From Mesobacillus harenae (GTDB taxonomy: Bacteria > Bacillota > Bacilli > Bacillales > Cytobacillaceae), in the NCBI RefSeq assembly GCF_013343715.1, contig NZ_JABUNR010000025.1, positions 19,393 through 83,392 on the forward strand: a stretch of 64,000 nucleotides of DNA. The letters are read 5' to 3'. Of the stretch, positions 16,510 to 26,467 are shown piece by piece (the first letter of the stretch is position 1; the number at the start of each line of letters is the position of its first letter). The notes below the pieces were generated by a model that made no database searches, was not told the DNA's origin, and saw only the letters and a list, made by a program, of their open reading frames with translations. Made by a program: the position numbers and the translations under genes.

Positions 16510-17652
16510 TTGAAAAAGATTAGTTTATTAGGAGCAACTGGCTCGATTGGAGTCCAAACCTTAGATGTTATCAGGGAACATCCTGATCAGTTTAAGGTAT
16601 GTGCACTGGCAGCAGGGCGCAATATCCAAGAGGTTCGTAAAATGATCTCTGAATTTAAACCAGAACTCGTTGCTGTTCAGGAAAAGTCCGCAGCAGAAAC
16701 ACTAAAAACTGAGTTTCCAGGAATTCAATTCACATACGGAAATACTGGCCTTGAAGAAGTGGCTGTTTTTCATAAATCAGATGTCCTTGTTAATGCTGTT
16801 CTGGGAAGTGTCGGACTAAGTCCTACTTTAAAGGCAATCGAAGCGGGAAAAGTAATTGCGATTGCTAATAAAGAAACATTAGTAACAGCAGGTCATCTTG
16901 TTATGGAGGCTGTAAAAAGGAATAATGTGTCCATTCTTCCTGTTGATAGCGAACACTCTGCCATTTTTCAGGCTCTCCAGGGAGAGCGTGAGAAGAATAT
17001 AGACCGGCTGATTTTAACAGCTTCTGGCGGAAGCTTTAGGGATCGGACAAGGGAAGAGCTTGCTAACGTAACGGTTGATGAAGCTTTAAACCATCCGAAC
17101 TGGTCAATGGGAGCAAAGATTACGATTGACTCAGCAACAATGATGAATAAAGGGCTTGAAGTGATTGAAGCCCATTGGCTGTTTTCAATGCCCTATCAAA
17201 AAATAGATGTCGTTCTTCACCAAGAAAGCATCATTCATTCAATGATTGAGTTTCATGATAGCAGTATCATGGCGCAACTCGGAACACCAGATATGAGAGT
17301 GCCGATCCAATATGCCCTAACATTTCCCGATCGCCTTCCGCTTCATGGAGCAAAAAAGCTCAATTTAGCGGAAATCGGCAAACTGCATTTCAAGGAAATG
17401 GACTATAACCGGTTTAAGTGCCTAAAATATGCATATGAAGCTGGCGAGGCTGGAGGCACGATGCCGACTGTTCTTAACGCCGCAAACGAAGCTGCTGTAG
17501 CCGCCTTTTTGGAAGGCAAAATTTCTTTCCTGCAAATCGAAGACTTGATAGAAAAAGCACTTAGCTCACATGAAATCATATCTAATCCTAGTCTTGAAAT
17601 TATTCAATCAGTGGATAAGGACACCCGAAACTTTGTGCACTCACTTCTATAA
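16510..17652 (+). CDS. dxr: 1-deoxy-D-xylulose 5-phosphate reductoisomerase
   Basis: 380 residues. Second step of the MEP isoprenoid pathway: NADPH-dependent conversion of DXP to MEP. Seen are the NADPH loop GATGSIGVQTLDVI, IANKETLVTAG, the metal-binding SEHSAIFQAL region, TASGGSFRD and MMNKGLEVIEAHWLF. The start is a TTG at 16510, ten bases after AGGAG. No ATG nearby would keep the N-terminal nucleotide fold. A small GAGCG/CGCTC hairpin followed by T-rich sequence (16474-16494) sits just before the ribosome binding site and might attenuate transcription, but that is weak. Confidence 0.96.
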   Translation: MKKISLLGATGSIGVQTLDVIREHPDQFKVCALAAGRNIQEVRKMISEFKPELVAVQEKSAAETLKTEFPGIQFTYGNTGLEEVAVFHKSDVLVNAVLGSVGLSPTLKAIEAGKVIAIANKETLVTAGHLVMEAVKRNNVSILPVDSEHSAIFQALQGEREKNIDRLILTASGGSFRDRTREELANVTVDEALNHPNWSMGAKITIDSATMMNKGLEVIEAHWLFSMPYQKIDVVLHQESIIHSMIEFHDSSIMAQLGTPDMRVPIQYALTFPDRLPLHGAKKLNLAEIGKLHFKEMDYNRFKCLKYAYEAGEAGGTMPTVLNAANEAAVAAFLEGKISFLQIEDLIEKALSSHEIISNPSLEIIQSVDKDTRNFVHSLL

Positions 17653-17668
17653 AAAAGGTGGTTAAATT

Positions 17669-18931
17669 TTGACTACAGTAATAGCGTTTATTGTCATTTT
17701 TGGCGCTCTCGTATTTTTTCATGAGCTAGGCCATTTAATCTTTGCTAAACGGGCAGGAATATTGTGCCGGGAGTTTGCAATCGGCTTTGGTCCTAAAATT
17801 TTTTCGCATAAAAAAAATGAAACAACCTATACAGTCAGATTGCTGCCAATCGGGGGATTTGTCCGCATGGCCGGTGAAGATCCGGAAATGACAGAAATCA
17901 AGCCCGGATACAGAATTGGGCTCCTGTTTAATGATGACAATACAGTTAGCAAAATTATTATTAATAATAAAGAAAAATTCCCGAATGCACGGGTAATTGA
18001 AGTTGAACTGGCTGATATTGAACATGACCTCTTCATTAAGGGCTATGAAGAAGGCGATGACGATGAACAGCTAAAGATCTTTAAGATCAGCCCAAAAGCT
18101 GTTTTGGTTGAGGACGGAATTGAAAGCCAGATTGCTCCTTATGACAGACAGTTTGCTTCCAAGACACTTGGCCAAAGAACGATGGCCATCTTTGCTGGTC
18201 CTATGATGAACTTCATTCTTGCATTAGTTGTCTTCATCATTATTGCACTTGTTCAGGGAATCCCATCCAACGAACCTGTATTGGGACAAATAACCTCTGA
18301 TGGTTCAGCCATAGAGGCTGGCCTTCAAGAAGGCGATGTTGTTAATAGTATCGAAGGTTCGGAAATTTCCAGCTGGACAGACGTCGTTGAAGTTGTCAGA
18401 CAAAACCCAGGAAATGAATTAGAATTCTCCATTGACCGAAACGGTGAAACAATGGAGATACCAGTTACACCCGAAAACAGAGAGATTGAAGGGGAAAATA
18501 TCGGGATTATCGGTGTCTACAGCCCAATAGAAAAATCTCCGCTAAAATCAATCACTTACGGCTTTACTGAAACCTATTTCTGGACAAAAGAAATTATCTT
18601 TATGCTGGGCAAGCTTGTAACAGGTCAGTTCTCCATTGATATGTTATCTGGCCCTGTGGGAATCTATGTTTCAACAGATACCGTTGCTAAGTCAGGTATT
18701 TATTATCTAATGAAATGGGCTGGGATTTTGAGTATTAATCTCGGCATTATGAACCTGCTCCCAATTCCTGCCCTTGATGGTGGCCGATTAATGTTTTTTG
18801 CAGTTGAAGCAGTAAGAGGCAAGCCAATCGACCGGCATAAAGAGGGAATGGTTCACTTTGTTGGATTTGCCTTGCTCATGCTGCTCATGCTGGTTGTAAC
18901 CTGGAATGATATTCAGCGGTTCTTTTTATAA
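17669..18931 (+). CDS. rasP: Site-2 intramembrane metalloprotease RseP/RasP
   Basis: 420 residues. Membrane-embedded zinc protease that trims anti-sigma factors (RsiW in B. subtilis) and signal-peptide remnants. The HExxH site is H18-E-L-G-H22 in the first helix. A PDZ domain lies at about 200-270 (GLQEGDVVNSIEGSEI), and the second zinc-ligand region is NLLPIPALDGGRLMF. The TTG start follows AAAAGGTGG, and no closer ATG fits. It is 16 bases after dxr and hence in the same operon. Confidence 0.96.
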   Translation: MTTVIAFIVIFGALVFFHELGHLIFAKRAGILCREFAIGFGPKIFSHKKNETTYTVRLLPIGGFVRMAGEDPEMTEIKPGYRIGLLFNDDNTVSKIIINNKEKFPNARVIEVELADIEHDLFIKGYEEGDDDEQLKIFKISPKAVLVEDGIESQIAPYDRQFASKTLGQRTMAIFAGPMMNFILALVVFIIIALVQGIPSNEPVLGQITSDGSAIEAGLQEGDVVNSIEGSEISSWTDVVEVVRQNPGNELEFSIDRNGETMEIPVTPENREIEGENIGIIGVYSPIEKSPLKSITYGFTETYFWTKEIIFMLGKLVTGQFSIDMLSGPVGIYVSTDTVAKSGIYYLMKWAGILSINLGIMNLLPIPALDGGRLMFFAVEAVRGKPIDRHKEGMVHFVGFALLMLLMLVVTWNDIQRFFL

Positions 18932-19099
18932 ACAAACGCTGATATGTACTTTTCACACTAAAAAATAAAGTTCATAACAGAATGTCTGACTCAGAGCGAC
19001 CGTTATTCTGCTACTATCAACAAATTAGTAAATGTCAGTATTATCTGTAACATAGCCTTGAAAAAAAGCTAAGTAAAAATCCTAGAAACGATCACTATT

Positions 19100-19212
19100 T
19101 AGCCCAAGCGCCATTGGCCGATGGCTTAAGACAATTGCTGAGGAAGGGAAAATCCTCTCCTGTCGCTCGTCTTAACCATAGTGCTGAGGACAGGTACGCA
19201 GGGCTTTTCTTA
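19100..19212 (-). repeat. Diverged Y-type repeat / structured element before proS
   Basis: The core CTTAAGACAATTGCT ... CTGTCGCTCGTCTTAA (19124-19175) matches the reversed Y module in layout (compare CATAAGCCAATCGC ... CGCTCGTCTTATG at about 26650-26700). The arms TTAAGAC and GTCTTAA pair around an inner GAGGA/TCCTC hairpin. An outer AGCCC (19101) pairs with GGGCT (19201), followed by TTTTCTTATT, so on the plus strand it can also fold as a terminator-like leader just before the proS ribosome binding site. The rest of the 300-base rasP-proS gap shows nothing recognisable. Confidence 0.55.
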
Positions 19213-19231
19213 TTAAATGAGGTGCTAATTG

Positions 19232-20929
19232 ATGAAACAGAGTTCAATGTTTATTCCTACACTCAGAGAAGTTCCAGCTGATGCAGATATTAAAAGTCAT
19301 CAGCTTCTTCTCCGGGCCGGCTTTATCCGCCAGACTGCAAGTGGGGTATACTCTTACTTGCCATTAGGTAAAAAAGTACTGCAAAAGGTAGAAAATATCG
19401 TTCGCGAAGAAATGAATAACGCGGGGGCTGTTGAGTTATTTATGCCAGCTCTTCAGCAGTCTGAACTTTGGCAAGAATCGGGCAGGTGGTATACCTACGG
19501 TCCTGAATTAATGCGTATGAAGGATAGGCATGATCGGGATTTTGCCCTTGGTGCAACCCACGAAGAAGTAATTACTAGCCTTGTTCGTGACGAAGTGAAA
19601 TCTTACAAGCGTCTTCCGCTGACTCTTTATCAAATTCAGACAAAGTTCCGCGATGAAAAACGTCCTCGCTTCGGCCTATTGCGCGGACGAGAATTTATAA
19701 TGAAGGACGCCTATTCTTTCCATGCAACTAAGGAAAGCTTGGATGAAATGTATGATAAGCTCTTTACGGCATATTCTAATGTATTCCGCCGCTGTGGACT
19801 TAACTTCAGGGCTGTCATTGCGGATTCTGGAGCAATGGGCGGAAAAGATACACATGAATTTATGGTACTGTCTGATGTGGGAGAAGACACAATCGCCTAC
19901 TCCGATACATCTGATTATGCAGCAAATATTGAAATGGCTCCTGTAGTAACCTCTTACCAAAAAAGCGGTGAAACTTTAGCTGAACTGCAGAAAGTATATA
20001 CGGAAAATCAAAAAACGATTGAAGAAGTGTCCTCTTTCTTAGATATATCAGCAGAAAAATGCATTAAATCACTTTTATTTAAAATTGATGAAAAGCCAGT
20101 ACTAGTTTTAGTACGAGGCGATCATGAAGTTAATGATATTAAGCTTAAAAATCTTTTTGAAGCGTCAATTGTCGAGCTTGCCAGTGCAGAAGAGACGAAG
20201 GAAATCATCGGTGCTACAGTTGGATCAATTGGACCTGTTAATACGAAGATTGAAATTGTTGCAGACGAAGCGATCAAAGCTGTAGTCAATGGAGTGTGCG
20301 GTGCCAACGAAGAGGATTACCATTTTATAAATGTTAACCCTGAACGCGACTTCAAGGTTCAATATGCTGACCTTCGCTTTATCCTTGAAGGAGACCCTTC
20401 TCCTGATGGCAATGGTACCATTACGTTTGCTAAAGGAATCGAAGTAGGGCATGTGTTTAAACTTGGGACAAGATATAGTGAAGCAATGAATGCAACATTC
20501 CTTGATGAAAACGGTCGTGCTCAAGCGATGATTATGGGCTGTTACGGCATTGGTGTCAGCAGAACTATGGCCGCCATTGCAGAGCAGTTCAATGATGAAC
20601 AAGGATTACTTTGGCCTAAGAATGTGACTCCTTTTGACGTTCACCTACTAGCGATTAATATGAAGGATGAAAATCAGGCCAGCCTTGCAGAAGAAATTTA
20701 TTCAAGCTTAAAAAATGACCGGTTTGACGTACTAATGGATGACAGACAGGAACGGCCAGGCGTTAAGTTTGCCGACTCTGAGTTGATTGGTCTGCCTGTC
20801 CGTATTACAGTTGGAAAAAAGGCTGCCGAAGGTATTGTGGAAGTGAAAATCCGCAAAACTGGCGAAATGCAGGAAGTTCATAAAGACGAATTAGCTCAAA
20901 CTATCCAGACGATTATTGATTCTTTATAA
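19232..20929 (+). CDS. proS: Prolyl-tRNA synthetase
   Basis: 565 residues, bacterial type with editing insertion. Charges tRNA-Pro. Class II motif 1 lies around residues 45-80, and motif 2 in TKFRDEKRPRFGLLRGREF. Between motifs 2 and 3 is a YbaK-like editing domain (about 230-390), which hydrolyses Ala-tRNA-Pro. Motif 3 is CYGIGVSRTMAAI. The anticodon-binding domain includes MDDRQERPGVKFADSELIG. The open frame starts with TTG at 19229, but the next codon, ATG at 19232, is eight bases after GAGGTG and gives the family start MKQSSMFIPTLRE. No T-box motif is seen upstream. Confidence 0.96.
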   Translation: MKQSSMFIPTLREVPADADIKSHQLLLRAGFIRQTASGVYSYLPLGKKVLQKVENIVREEMNNAGAVELFMPALQQSELWQESGRWYTYGPELMRMKDRHDRDFALGATHEEVITSLVRDEVKSYKRLPLTLYQIQTKFRDEKRPRFGLLRGREFIMKDAYSFHATKESLDEMYDKLFTAYSNVFRRCGLNFRAVIADSGAMGGKDTHEFMVLSDVGEDTIAYSDTSDYAANIEMAPVVTSYQKSGETLAELQKVYTENQKTIEEVSSFLDISAEKCIKSLLFKIDEKPVLVLVRGDHEVNDIKLKNLFEASIVELASAEETKEIIGATVGSIGPVNTKIEIVADEAIKAVVNGVCGANEEDYHFINVNPERDFKVQYADLRFILEGDPSPDGNGTITFAKGIEVGHVFKLGTRYSEAMNATFLDENGRAQAMIMGCYGIGVSRTMAAIAEQFNDEQGLLWPKNVTPFDVHLLAINMKDENQASLAEEIYSSLKNDRFDVLMDDRQERPGVKFADSELIGLPVRITVGKKAAEGIVEVKIRKTGEMQEVHKDELAQTIQTIIDSL

Positions 20930-21088
20930 AAAGAAAAGCACAGGCGATTCGATGTAGTACACTTTATACTGGGGTAATGGAGCTGGATGCGTCGCATACG
21001 ATTATCCGTACATCATAGTTTCCTGAACTGTAGAGAACATCTAATGGGTTCGGTTTTCGAATACAAAAACTAAATTAGCTTACCAATT

Positions 21089-21130
21089 AGCAGTCCTATT
21101 CGCAACTGAATTAGACTGCTTCTTTTTATT
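21089..21130 (+). terminator. Terminator downstream of proS
   Basis: AGCAGTC (21089-21095) pairs with GACTGCT (21114-21120). The loop contains a second small stem (ATTC/GAAT), and TTCTTTTTATT follows. It lies about 160 bases after the proS stop. Confidence 0.65.
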
Positions 21131-21329
21131 GGTCTTTAATAGATTGAACGGTGGAAAAAGGCCCTGTAGTTCGCACTCTTTTTAACATGATGACCTAAAA
21201 TTTTGTCAGCGTGAGATTTATGCTTTGGATATGCCAATATTTAACTACGGATTGATGTTGATGCTGTTAACGGTGTACAGGGAGGGGGATAAATTTCTTT
21301 TCCATTATTCAATAACCAGTGATCTATAA

Positions 21330-21525
21330 ATTAAGCGGAGATTATCCCGTTATACTGAAGAATAGAGGTCGGTTGGGGATATATAAGCGGAAGTTTTCCC
21401 GTTAAGTAAGGCAAGATGATCAATTTTCATGTTTATGGAGCAACTAGGCGGAATCTCTCCCTCTATATAAGCTAACTTTCATGTTTTTTCCTACTTAAGA
21501 GAAATTTCTCCGCTTATTTATCAAC
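21330..21525. repeat. Cluster of four diverged AAGCGGA...TCCCGTTA hairpin units
   Basis: Short units recur at about 21332, 21384, 21445 and 21495, spaced 52, 61 and 50 bases. They include AAGCGGAGATTATCCCGTTA, AAGCGGAAGTTTTCCCGTTA, an AGGCGGAATCTCTCCCTCTA version and the near-inverted TAAGAGAAATTTCTCCGCTTA. Each can form a small hairpin. There is no open reading frame and spacers differ, so this is not a CRISPR. This cluster lies in the 20930-22057 gap (1128 bases), where I otherwise find only two terminator-like hairpins and the polC promoter. Confidence 0.5.
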
Positions 21526-21632
21526 CTCTCAGTTGACCTCCTCTGGTCCGTGAGAATCTGCTCTTTAGTAGTTGGGTTGGGCAAAATTTTGAAGGAGAGG
21601 AGGCACCGCTATCAAACAAGGTTAAGACGGGT

Positions 21633-21670
21633 AAAAAAATGCTTGGAGCATTGTCTCCAAGCATTTTTTT
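21633..21670. terminator. Strong symmetrical terminator in the proS-polC gap
   Basis: Sixteen-base-pair stem from AAAAAAATGCTTGGAG and its exact complement with loop CATTGT. A-run and T-run flank it, so it could work in both directions. No gene abuts it. A purine-rich GAAGGAGAGGAGG lies about 35 bases upstream without a usable start codon, suggesting the end of a decayed gene or a small RNA. Confidence 0.8.
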
Positions 21671-21978
21671 GCTAATTTACTTACCAATTTGCTTTTAACT
21701 CTAGTGCGAATTGTTATACGAATGCGAATTTTGTACTTCAAACAGAATCATTTAGAGAACATCTCGGCAGCTTTTGCTGTTTCGTTATGTCTCAACAGGT
21801 TTGCTCTATTGCGTGATGGAATTGGATCTAGATCACATTCTTAGGGGGAGTATGAAAAACAATTTTTGACCGGTGTACCAATTAAAATTGCCCATTGCAC
21901 ATTTGTGTATACTGGATGATTCCCACAGTAATTTCCTTGTTTTTCTGGGTATAAATCGATAAATAGATAGTTGCTTTA

Positions 21979-21995
21979 TGTTATAATTACGTGTG
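21979..21995 (+). promoter_or_regulatory. Extended -10 promoter of polC
   Basis: TGTTATAAT with a perfect TATAAT at 21982-21987 and the TG extension; the -35 box is weak. It would give a transcript start about 65 bases before the polC ATG. Confidence 0.6.
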
Positions 21996-22057
21996 TTTTA
22001 AAGTGTTCTACTTACGAAAGCAATCTATTATAGATGAGTTAAAAGGGAGAGAAAAGG

Positions 22058-25000
22058 ATGAACGAACTTTCCTCCGGGAGAAAAGAGAGATTTCAACTCT
22101 TGCTGCAACAGCTGGAATTGACGGAAGATGCGATCGTACCTCATTTTTATAACGCCCAAATAGAAAAAGTGGTCATCGAAAAAAAGGCGAAAAGATGGCA
22201 CTTTTATTTTCTGTTTGAGCAAATTATTCCATGCAGTATTTTTACCCGTTTTACTACCCAGCTTGAGCGCACGTTTTCTCCGATTGCCAATATTTCATTT
22301 ACCATTCAGGTAACAAACCCTGCTTTTTCAGAAGAAACTATTGTGGATTATTGGAAAAACTGTGTTCAGGAAATCGACGGAATTTCCCCGCCGCTTCTTA
22401 AGCTTTTAAACGAACAGCAGCCAAGAGTCCAAGGCAATAAACTGGTGCTGAATGTTAGAAATGAGACTGAAGGACTGGCCATTAAACGGAAATATGCAGA
22501 TGTACTGGCGGGAATCTACCAAACATTTGGGTTTCCAGCCCTCTCATTTGATACGGAAGTTAAAGAGAATGGACAAAACGAAGATTATACTCAATTTTTA
22601 AAGGCTAAAGAAAAAGAAGATCAGGAACGAGCCCTTCTCGCAATGGTAGAAATGCAGAAGAAAGAATCTGAGAAAGACAGTGGCGGCTCTCATGAAGGCC
22701 CTGTAAACATCGGATTAACAATTAAGGGCGATGCCGACTTCCGTAAACTGGAGGATATCGTTGACGAAGAGCGCAGAATCGCGGTCGAAGGCTATGTCTT
22801 TTTTGCAGAAACAAAAGAACTGCGGAGCGGAAGAACTCTTCTAACCTTTAAAATTACAGATTATACGAGCTCTATCCTAGTTAAAATGTTTTCACGTGAC
22901 AAAGAGGATGCGAGCGTGTTCCAGAGAGTTAAAAAAGGAATGTGGCTAAGGGTTCGAGGCAGCGTGCAAAACGACACGTTTGTAAGAGACTTGATTATGA
23001 TGGGCAATGATGTCAACGAAATTAAGCCTCTTGAAAGACAGGATACGGCTCCAGAGGGAGAAAAGCGTGTTGAGCTTCACCTTCATACTCCAATGAGCCA
23101 GATGGATGCAGTATCGCCTGTAAGTGCACTTATTGCCCAGGCGAAAAAATGGGGACATAAAGCAGTTGCAGTAACCGACCATGCTGTTTTACAATCCTTC
23201 CCTGAAGCATATGGGGCAGGTAAGAAGAACGATATAAAAATCCTGTATGGGCTAGAGGCAAACCTTATTGATGATGGGGTTCCGATTGCCTACAACGAGA
23301 AACACAGATTGCTTGCAGATGATACGTATGTTGTTTTTGACGTAGAAACAACCGGGCTCTCGGCGGTATATGATAAAATCATTGAGCTTGCCGCTGTTAA
23401 AATAAGAGATGGGGAAATCATTGACCGATTTGAATCCTTCGCTAACCCTCATCATCCGTTGTCTGCGACAACAATTAATCTTACCGGAATTACGGATGAT
23501 CTGGTCGAAAATGCTCCTGAAATTGAAGATGTTCTAAAGAGGTTTCATGAGTGGAGCGGACAGGATATCCTTGTTGCACACAATGCCAGCTTTGACATGG
23601 GCTTTCTGAATGTCGGCTATAAGAGGATCGGCTATGAAAAAGCAGCAAATCCAGTTATTGATACCCTTGAGCTGGCACGTTTTCTGTACCCTGACATGAA
23701 AAACCACCGCCTAAACACACTCGCCAAGAAATTTGATGTCGAGCTAACCCAGCATCACCGCGCCATTTATGATGCTGAAGCAACAGGCTATCTGCTTATG
23801 AAAATGCTGAAAGATGCACTGGCAAAAGAAATCGAGTACCATGACCAGCTCAATGATAACATGGGACAGGGAACAGCCTATAAGCGGGCTCGCCCCTACC
23901 ATTGTACTTTGCTTGCTCAAAATGAAACTGGCTTGAAAAATCTGTTTAAGCTTGTCAGTATATCGCATATGAACTATTTCTTTAGGGTTCCGCGGATCCC
24001 TAGGTCACTCCTGCAGAAACACCGCGAAGGCCTGCTTGTCGGTTCAGGCTGCGCAAAAGGTGAAGTGTTTGAGGGGATGATGCAGAAATCTCCGGATGAA
24101 GTGGAAGAAACAGCTCGGTTTTATGACTATCTCGAGGTTCAGCCAAAGCAAGTGTATGCTCATTTGCTTGAACTAGAGTTAGTGAGGGATGAAAAGGCTC
24201 TAGAAGAAATTATCGGGAATATCGTAAAACTTGGTGAAAAACTGGAGCTACCAGTTGCAGCAACTGGCAATGTCCATTATCTTAATGAGAATGATAAGAT
24301 CTATCGAAAAATATTAGTAAACTCTCAAGGCGGGGCTAACCCCCTGAATCGTCATAAGCTGCCAGATGTTCATTTCAGGACAACAAATGACATGCTTAGT
24401 GCCTTTTCGTTTTTAGGCTCGGAAAAAGCAAAAGAAATTGTTGTGGAAAACACCAATAAAATTGCTGATATGATCGATACCATCAAGCCGATTAAGGACG
24501 ACTTGTACACACCGAAAATTGAAGGTGCGGACGAGGAAATGCGCTCAATGAGCTACGGGATGGCCCGGAAAATCTACGGGGACAATCTACCAGAGATTGT
24601 CGAAGCCCGACTTGAAAAAGAACTAAAAAGTATTATTGGCCATGGGTTTGCAGTTATTTATCTGATCTCTCATAAGCTGGTAAAAAAATCGCTTAATGAT
24701 GGTTATCTTGTTGGTTCACGTGGATCGGTTGGATCCTCATTCGTCGCAACGATGACTGAAATTACAGAAGTTAACCCGCTTCCGCCGCATTATGTATGCC
24801 CTGCATGCAAGCATTCAGAATTCTTTAACGATGGATCAGTCGGGTCAGGCTTTGACTTGCCTGATAAGGACTGCCCTGAATGCGGCGGCACCTATAAAAA
24901 AGACGGACATGATATTCCATTTGAAACGTTCCTTGGATTTAAAGGGGACAAGGTTCCCGATATCGACTTGAACTTCTCTGGTGAATATCAGCCTCGCGCT

Positions 25001-26377
25001 CATAACTATACGAAGGTTCTGTTCGGTGAAGACAATGTATTCCGTGCCGGAACAATTGGTACTGTCGCTGACAAGACGGCTTTTGGTTACGTAAAAGCCT
25101 ATCAGCAGGATAATAACCTTCAGTTGCGCGGAGCGGAAATTGATCGCCTGGCATCAGGCTGTACCGGAGTAAAAAGAAACACCGGCCAGCATCCTGGCGG
25201 AATCATAGTTGTTCCAGACTATATGGATATTTACGATTTTTCACCAATACAATTCCCTGCTGACGATACGGAATCTCAGTGGAAAACAACGCATTTTGAC
25301 TTCCATTCCATTCATGACAATTTGCTGAAGCTTGATATTCTTGGACACGATGACCCGACAGTAATTCGTATGCTTCAGGATCTCAGCGGAATTGATCCGA
25401 AGACGATTCCAACTGATGACCCTGAGGTAATGAAGATTTTCAGTGGAACTGAATCACTTGGAGTCACGCAAGAACAAATCATGTGTAAAACAGGAACGCT
25501 TGGCATTCCCGAATTTGGTACCAGATTCGTTCGTCAGATGCTAGAAGATACGAAACCAACAACCTTCTCAGAGCTTGTCCAGATTTCAGGGCTCTCTCAT
25601 GGGACAGATGTTTGGCTAGGTAATGCTCAGGAATTGATTCATGATAATACATGTACGCTGAGTGAAGTAATTGGGTGCCGGGATGATATCATGGTGTATT
25701 TAATATACCAAGGACTGGAACCCTCATTAGCTTTTAAAATTATGGAGTCTGTCCGTAAAGGTAAAGGCCTAAGTGATGATATGGAAGAAGAAATGCGCAA
25801 AAACAATGTGCCTGAATGGTATATCAGTTCATGCAAGAAGATTAAATATATGTTCCCGAAAGCTCACGCAGCTGCATACGTACTAATGGCCGTAAGGATT
25901 GCTTATTTCAAAGTCCATAATCCGCTTCTTTATTACGCAGCTTATTTTACAGTCAGAGCAGAGGATTTCGATGTCGATGCGATGGTGCGGGGATCACAAA
26001 GCATCCGGGCAAAAATTGAAGAAATTAATGCTAAAGGGCTTGATGCTTCTCCAAAGGAAAAGAACTTGCTGACCGTTATGGAGCTCGCTTTGGAAATGTG
26101 CGAGCGAGGGTTTAATTTTAAAAAGGTCGATTTGTACAAATCTAGTGCGACTGAGTTCCTTATCGATGGCAACGCGCTGATTCCACCATTTAACTCGATC
26201 CCAGGACTTGGTACGAATGCTGCGCTGAACATTGTAAAGGCTCGCCAGGATGGCGAATTTTTGTCAAAAGAGGATTTACAGCAGCGCGGTAAGATTTCGA
26301 AAACAATTCTTGAATATCTTGATAACCACGGCTGCCTGGAGTCTATGCCTGATCAAAACCAATTATCATTATTCTAA
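22058..26377 (+). CDS. polC: DNA polymerase III alpha subunit, PolC type
   Basis: 1439 residues, the full length for the Firmicutes replicative polymerase. Order of domains: N-terminal region (1-220); OB fold (about 225-330); PHP domain with ELHLHTPMS (about 340); inserted DEDDh proofreading exonuclease with VFDVETTGLS (about 425) and HNASFDMGF; the rest of PHP; a four-cysteine zinc module CPAC...CPECGG (about 914-945); the polymerase palm with PDIDLNFSGEYQ (about 967); then fingers and duplex-binding domains. It ends NQLSLF, a candidate beta-clamp binding motif. It has its own promoter and terminator. Confidence 0.98.
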   Translation: MNELSSGRKERFQLLLQQLELTEDAIVPHFYNAQIEKVVIEKKAKRWHFYFLFEQIIPCSIFTRFTTQLERTFSPIANISFTIQVTNPAFSEETIVDYWKNCVQEIDGISPPLLKLLNEQQPRVQGNKLVLNVRNETEGLAIKRKYADVLAGIYQTFGFPALSFDTEVKENGQNEDYTQFLKAKEKEDQERALLAMVEMQKKESEKDSGGSHEGPVNIGLTIKGDADFRKLEDIVDEERRIAVEGYVFFAETKELRSGRTLLTFKITDYTSSILVKMFSRDKEDASVFQRVKKGMWLRVRGSVQNDTFVRDLIMMGNDVNEIKPLERQDTAPEGEKRVELHLHTPMSQMDAVSPVSALIAQAKKWGHKAVAVTDHAVLQSFPEAYGAGKKNDIKILYGLEANLIDDGVPIAYNEKHRLLADDTYVVFDVETTGLSAVYDKIIELAAVKIRDGEIIDRFESFANPHHPLSATTINLTGITDDLVENAPEIEDVLKRFHEWSGQDILVAHNASFDMGFLNVGYKRIGYEKAANPVIDTLELARFLYPDMKNHRLNTLAKKFDVELTQHHRAIYDAEATGYLLMKMLKDALAKEIEYHDQLNDNMGQGTAYKRARPYHCTLLAQNETGLKNLFKLVSISHMNYFFRVPRIPRSLLQKHREGLLVGSGCAKGEVFEGMMQKSPDEVEETARFYDYLEVQPKQVYAHLLELELVRDEKALEEIIGNIVKLGEKLELPVAATGNVHYLNENDKIYRKILVNSQGGANPLNRHKLPDVHFRTTNDMLSAFSFLGSEKAKEIVVENTNKIADMIDTIKPIKDDLYTPKIEGADEEMRSMSYGMARKIYGDNLPEIVEARLEKELKSIIGHGFAVIYLISHKLVKKSLNDGYLVGSRGSVGSSFVATMTEITEVNPLPPHYVCPACKHSEFFNDGSVGSGFDLPDKDCPECGGTYKKDGHDIPFETFLGFKGDKVPDIDLNFSGEYQPRAHNYTKVLFGEDNVFRAGTIGTVADKTAFGYVKAYQQDNNLQLRGAEIDRLASGCTGVKRNTGQHPGGIIVVPDYMDIYDFSPIQFPADDTESQWKTTHFDFHSIHDNLLKLDILGHDDPTVIRMLQDLSGIDPKTIPTDDPEVMKIFSGTESLGVTQEQIMCKTGTLGIPEFGTRFVRQMLEDTKPTTFSELVQISGLSHGTDVWLGNAQELIHDNTCTLSEVIGCRDDIMVYLIYQGLEPSLAFKIMESVRKGKGLSDDMEEEMRKNNVPEWYISSCKKIKYMFPKAHAAAYVLMAVRIAYFKVHNPLLYYAAYFTVRAEDFDVDAMVRGSQSIRAKIEEINAKGLDASPKEKNLLTVMELALEMCERGFNFKKVDLYKSSATEFLIDGNALIPPFNSIPGLGTNAALNIVKARQDGEFLSKEDLQQRGKISKTILEYLDNHGCLESMPDQNQLSLF

Positions 26378-26404
26378 ACGGGTGAGTTCGATATTCTTCT
26401 ACTG

Positions 26405-26433
26405 AAAGGTACTGCATTTGCAGTGCCTTTTCT
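26405..26433 (+). terminator. Rho-independent terminator of polC
   Basis: AAAGGTACTGCA pairs with TGCAGTGCCTTT, followed by TTCTTATT. It lies 27 bases after the polC stop. Confidence 0.87.
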
Positions 26434-26467
26434 TATTAGTAGATGCATTCATAGAATATGACTTTTA

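Noticed and set aside
18932..19231. T-box riboswitch before proS
   Set aside because: No GGGTGG-type T-box sequence or standard antiterminator was found; the structure seen matches the Y repeat layout better.
21330..21525. CRISPR-like array
   Set aside because: The units are diverged, the last one is near-inverted, spacings are uneven (50-61) and no cas genes are present.
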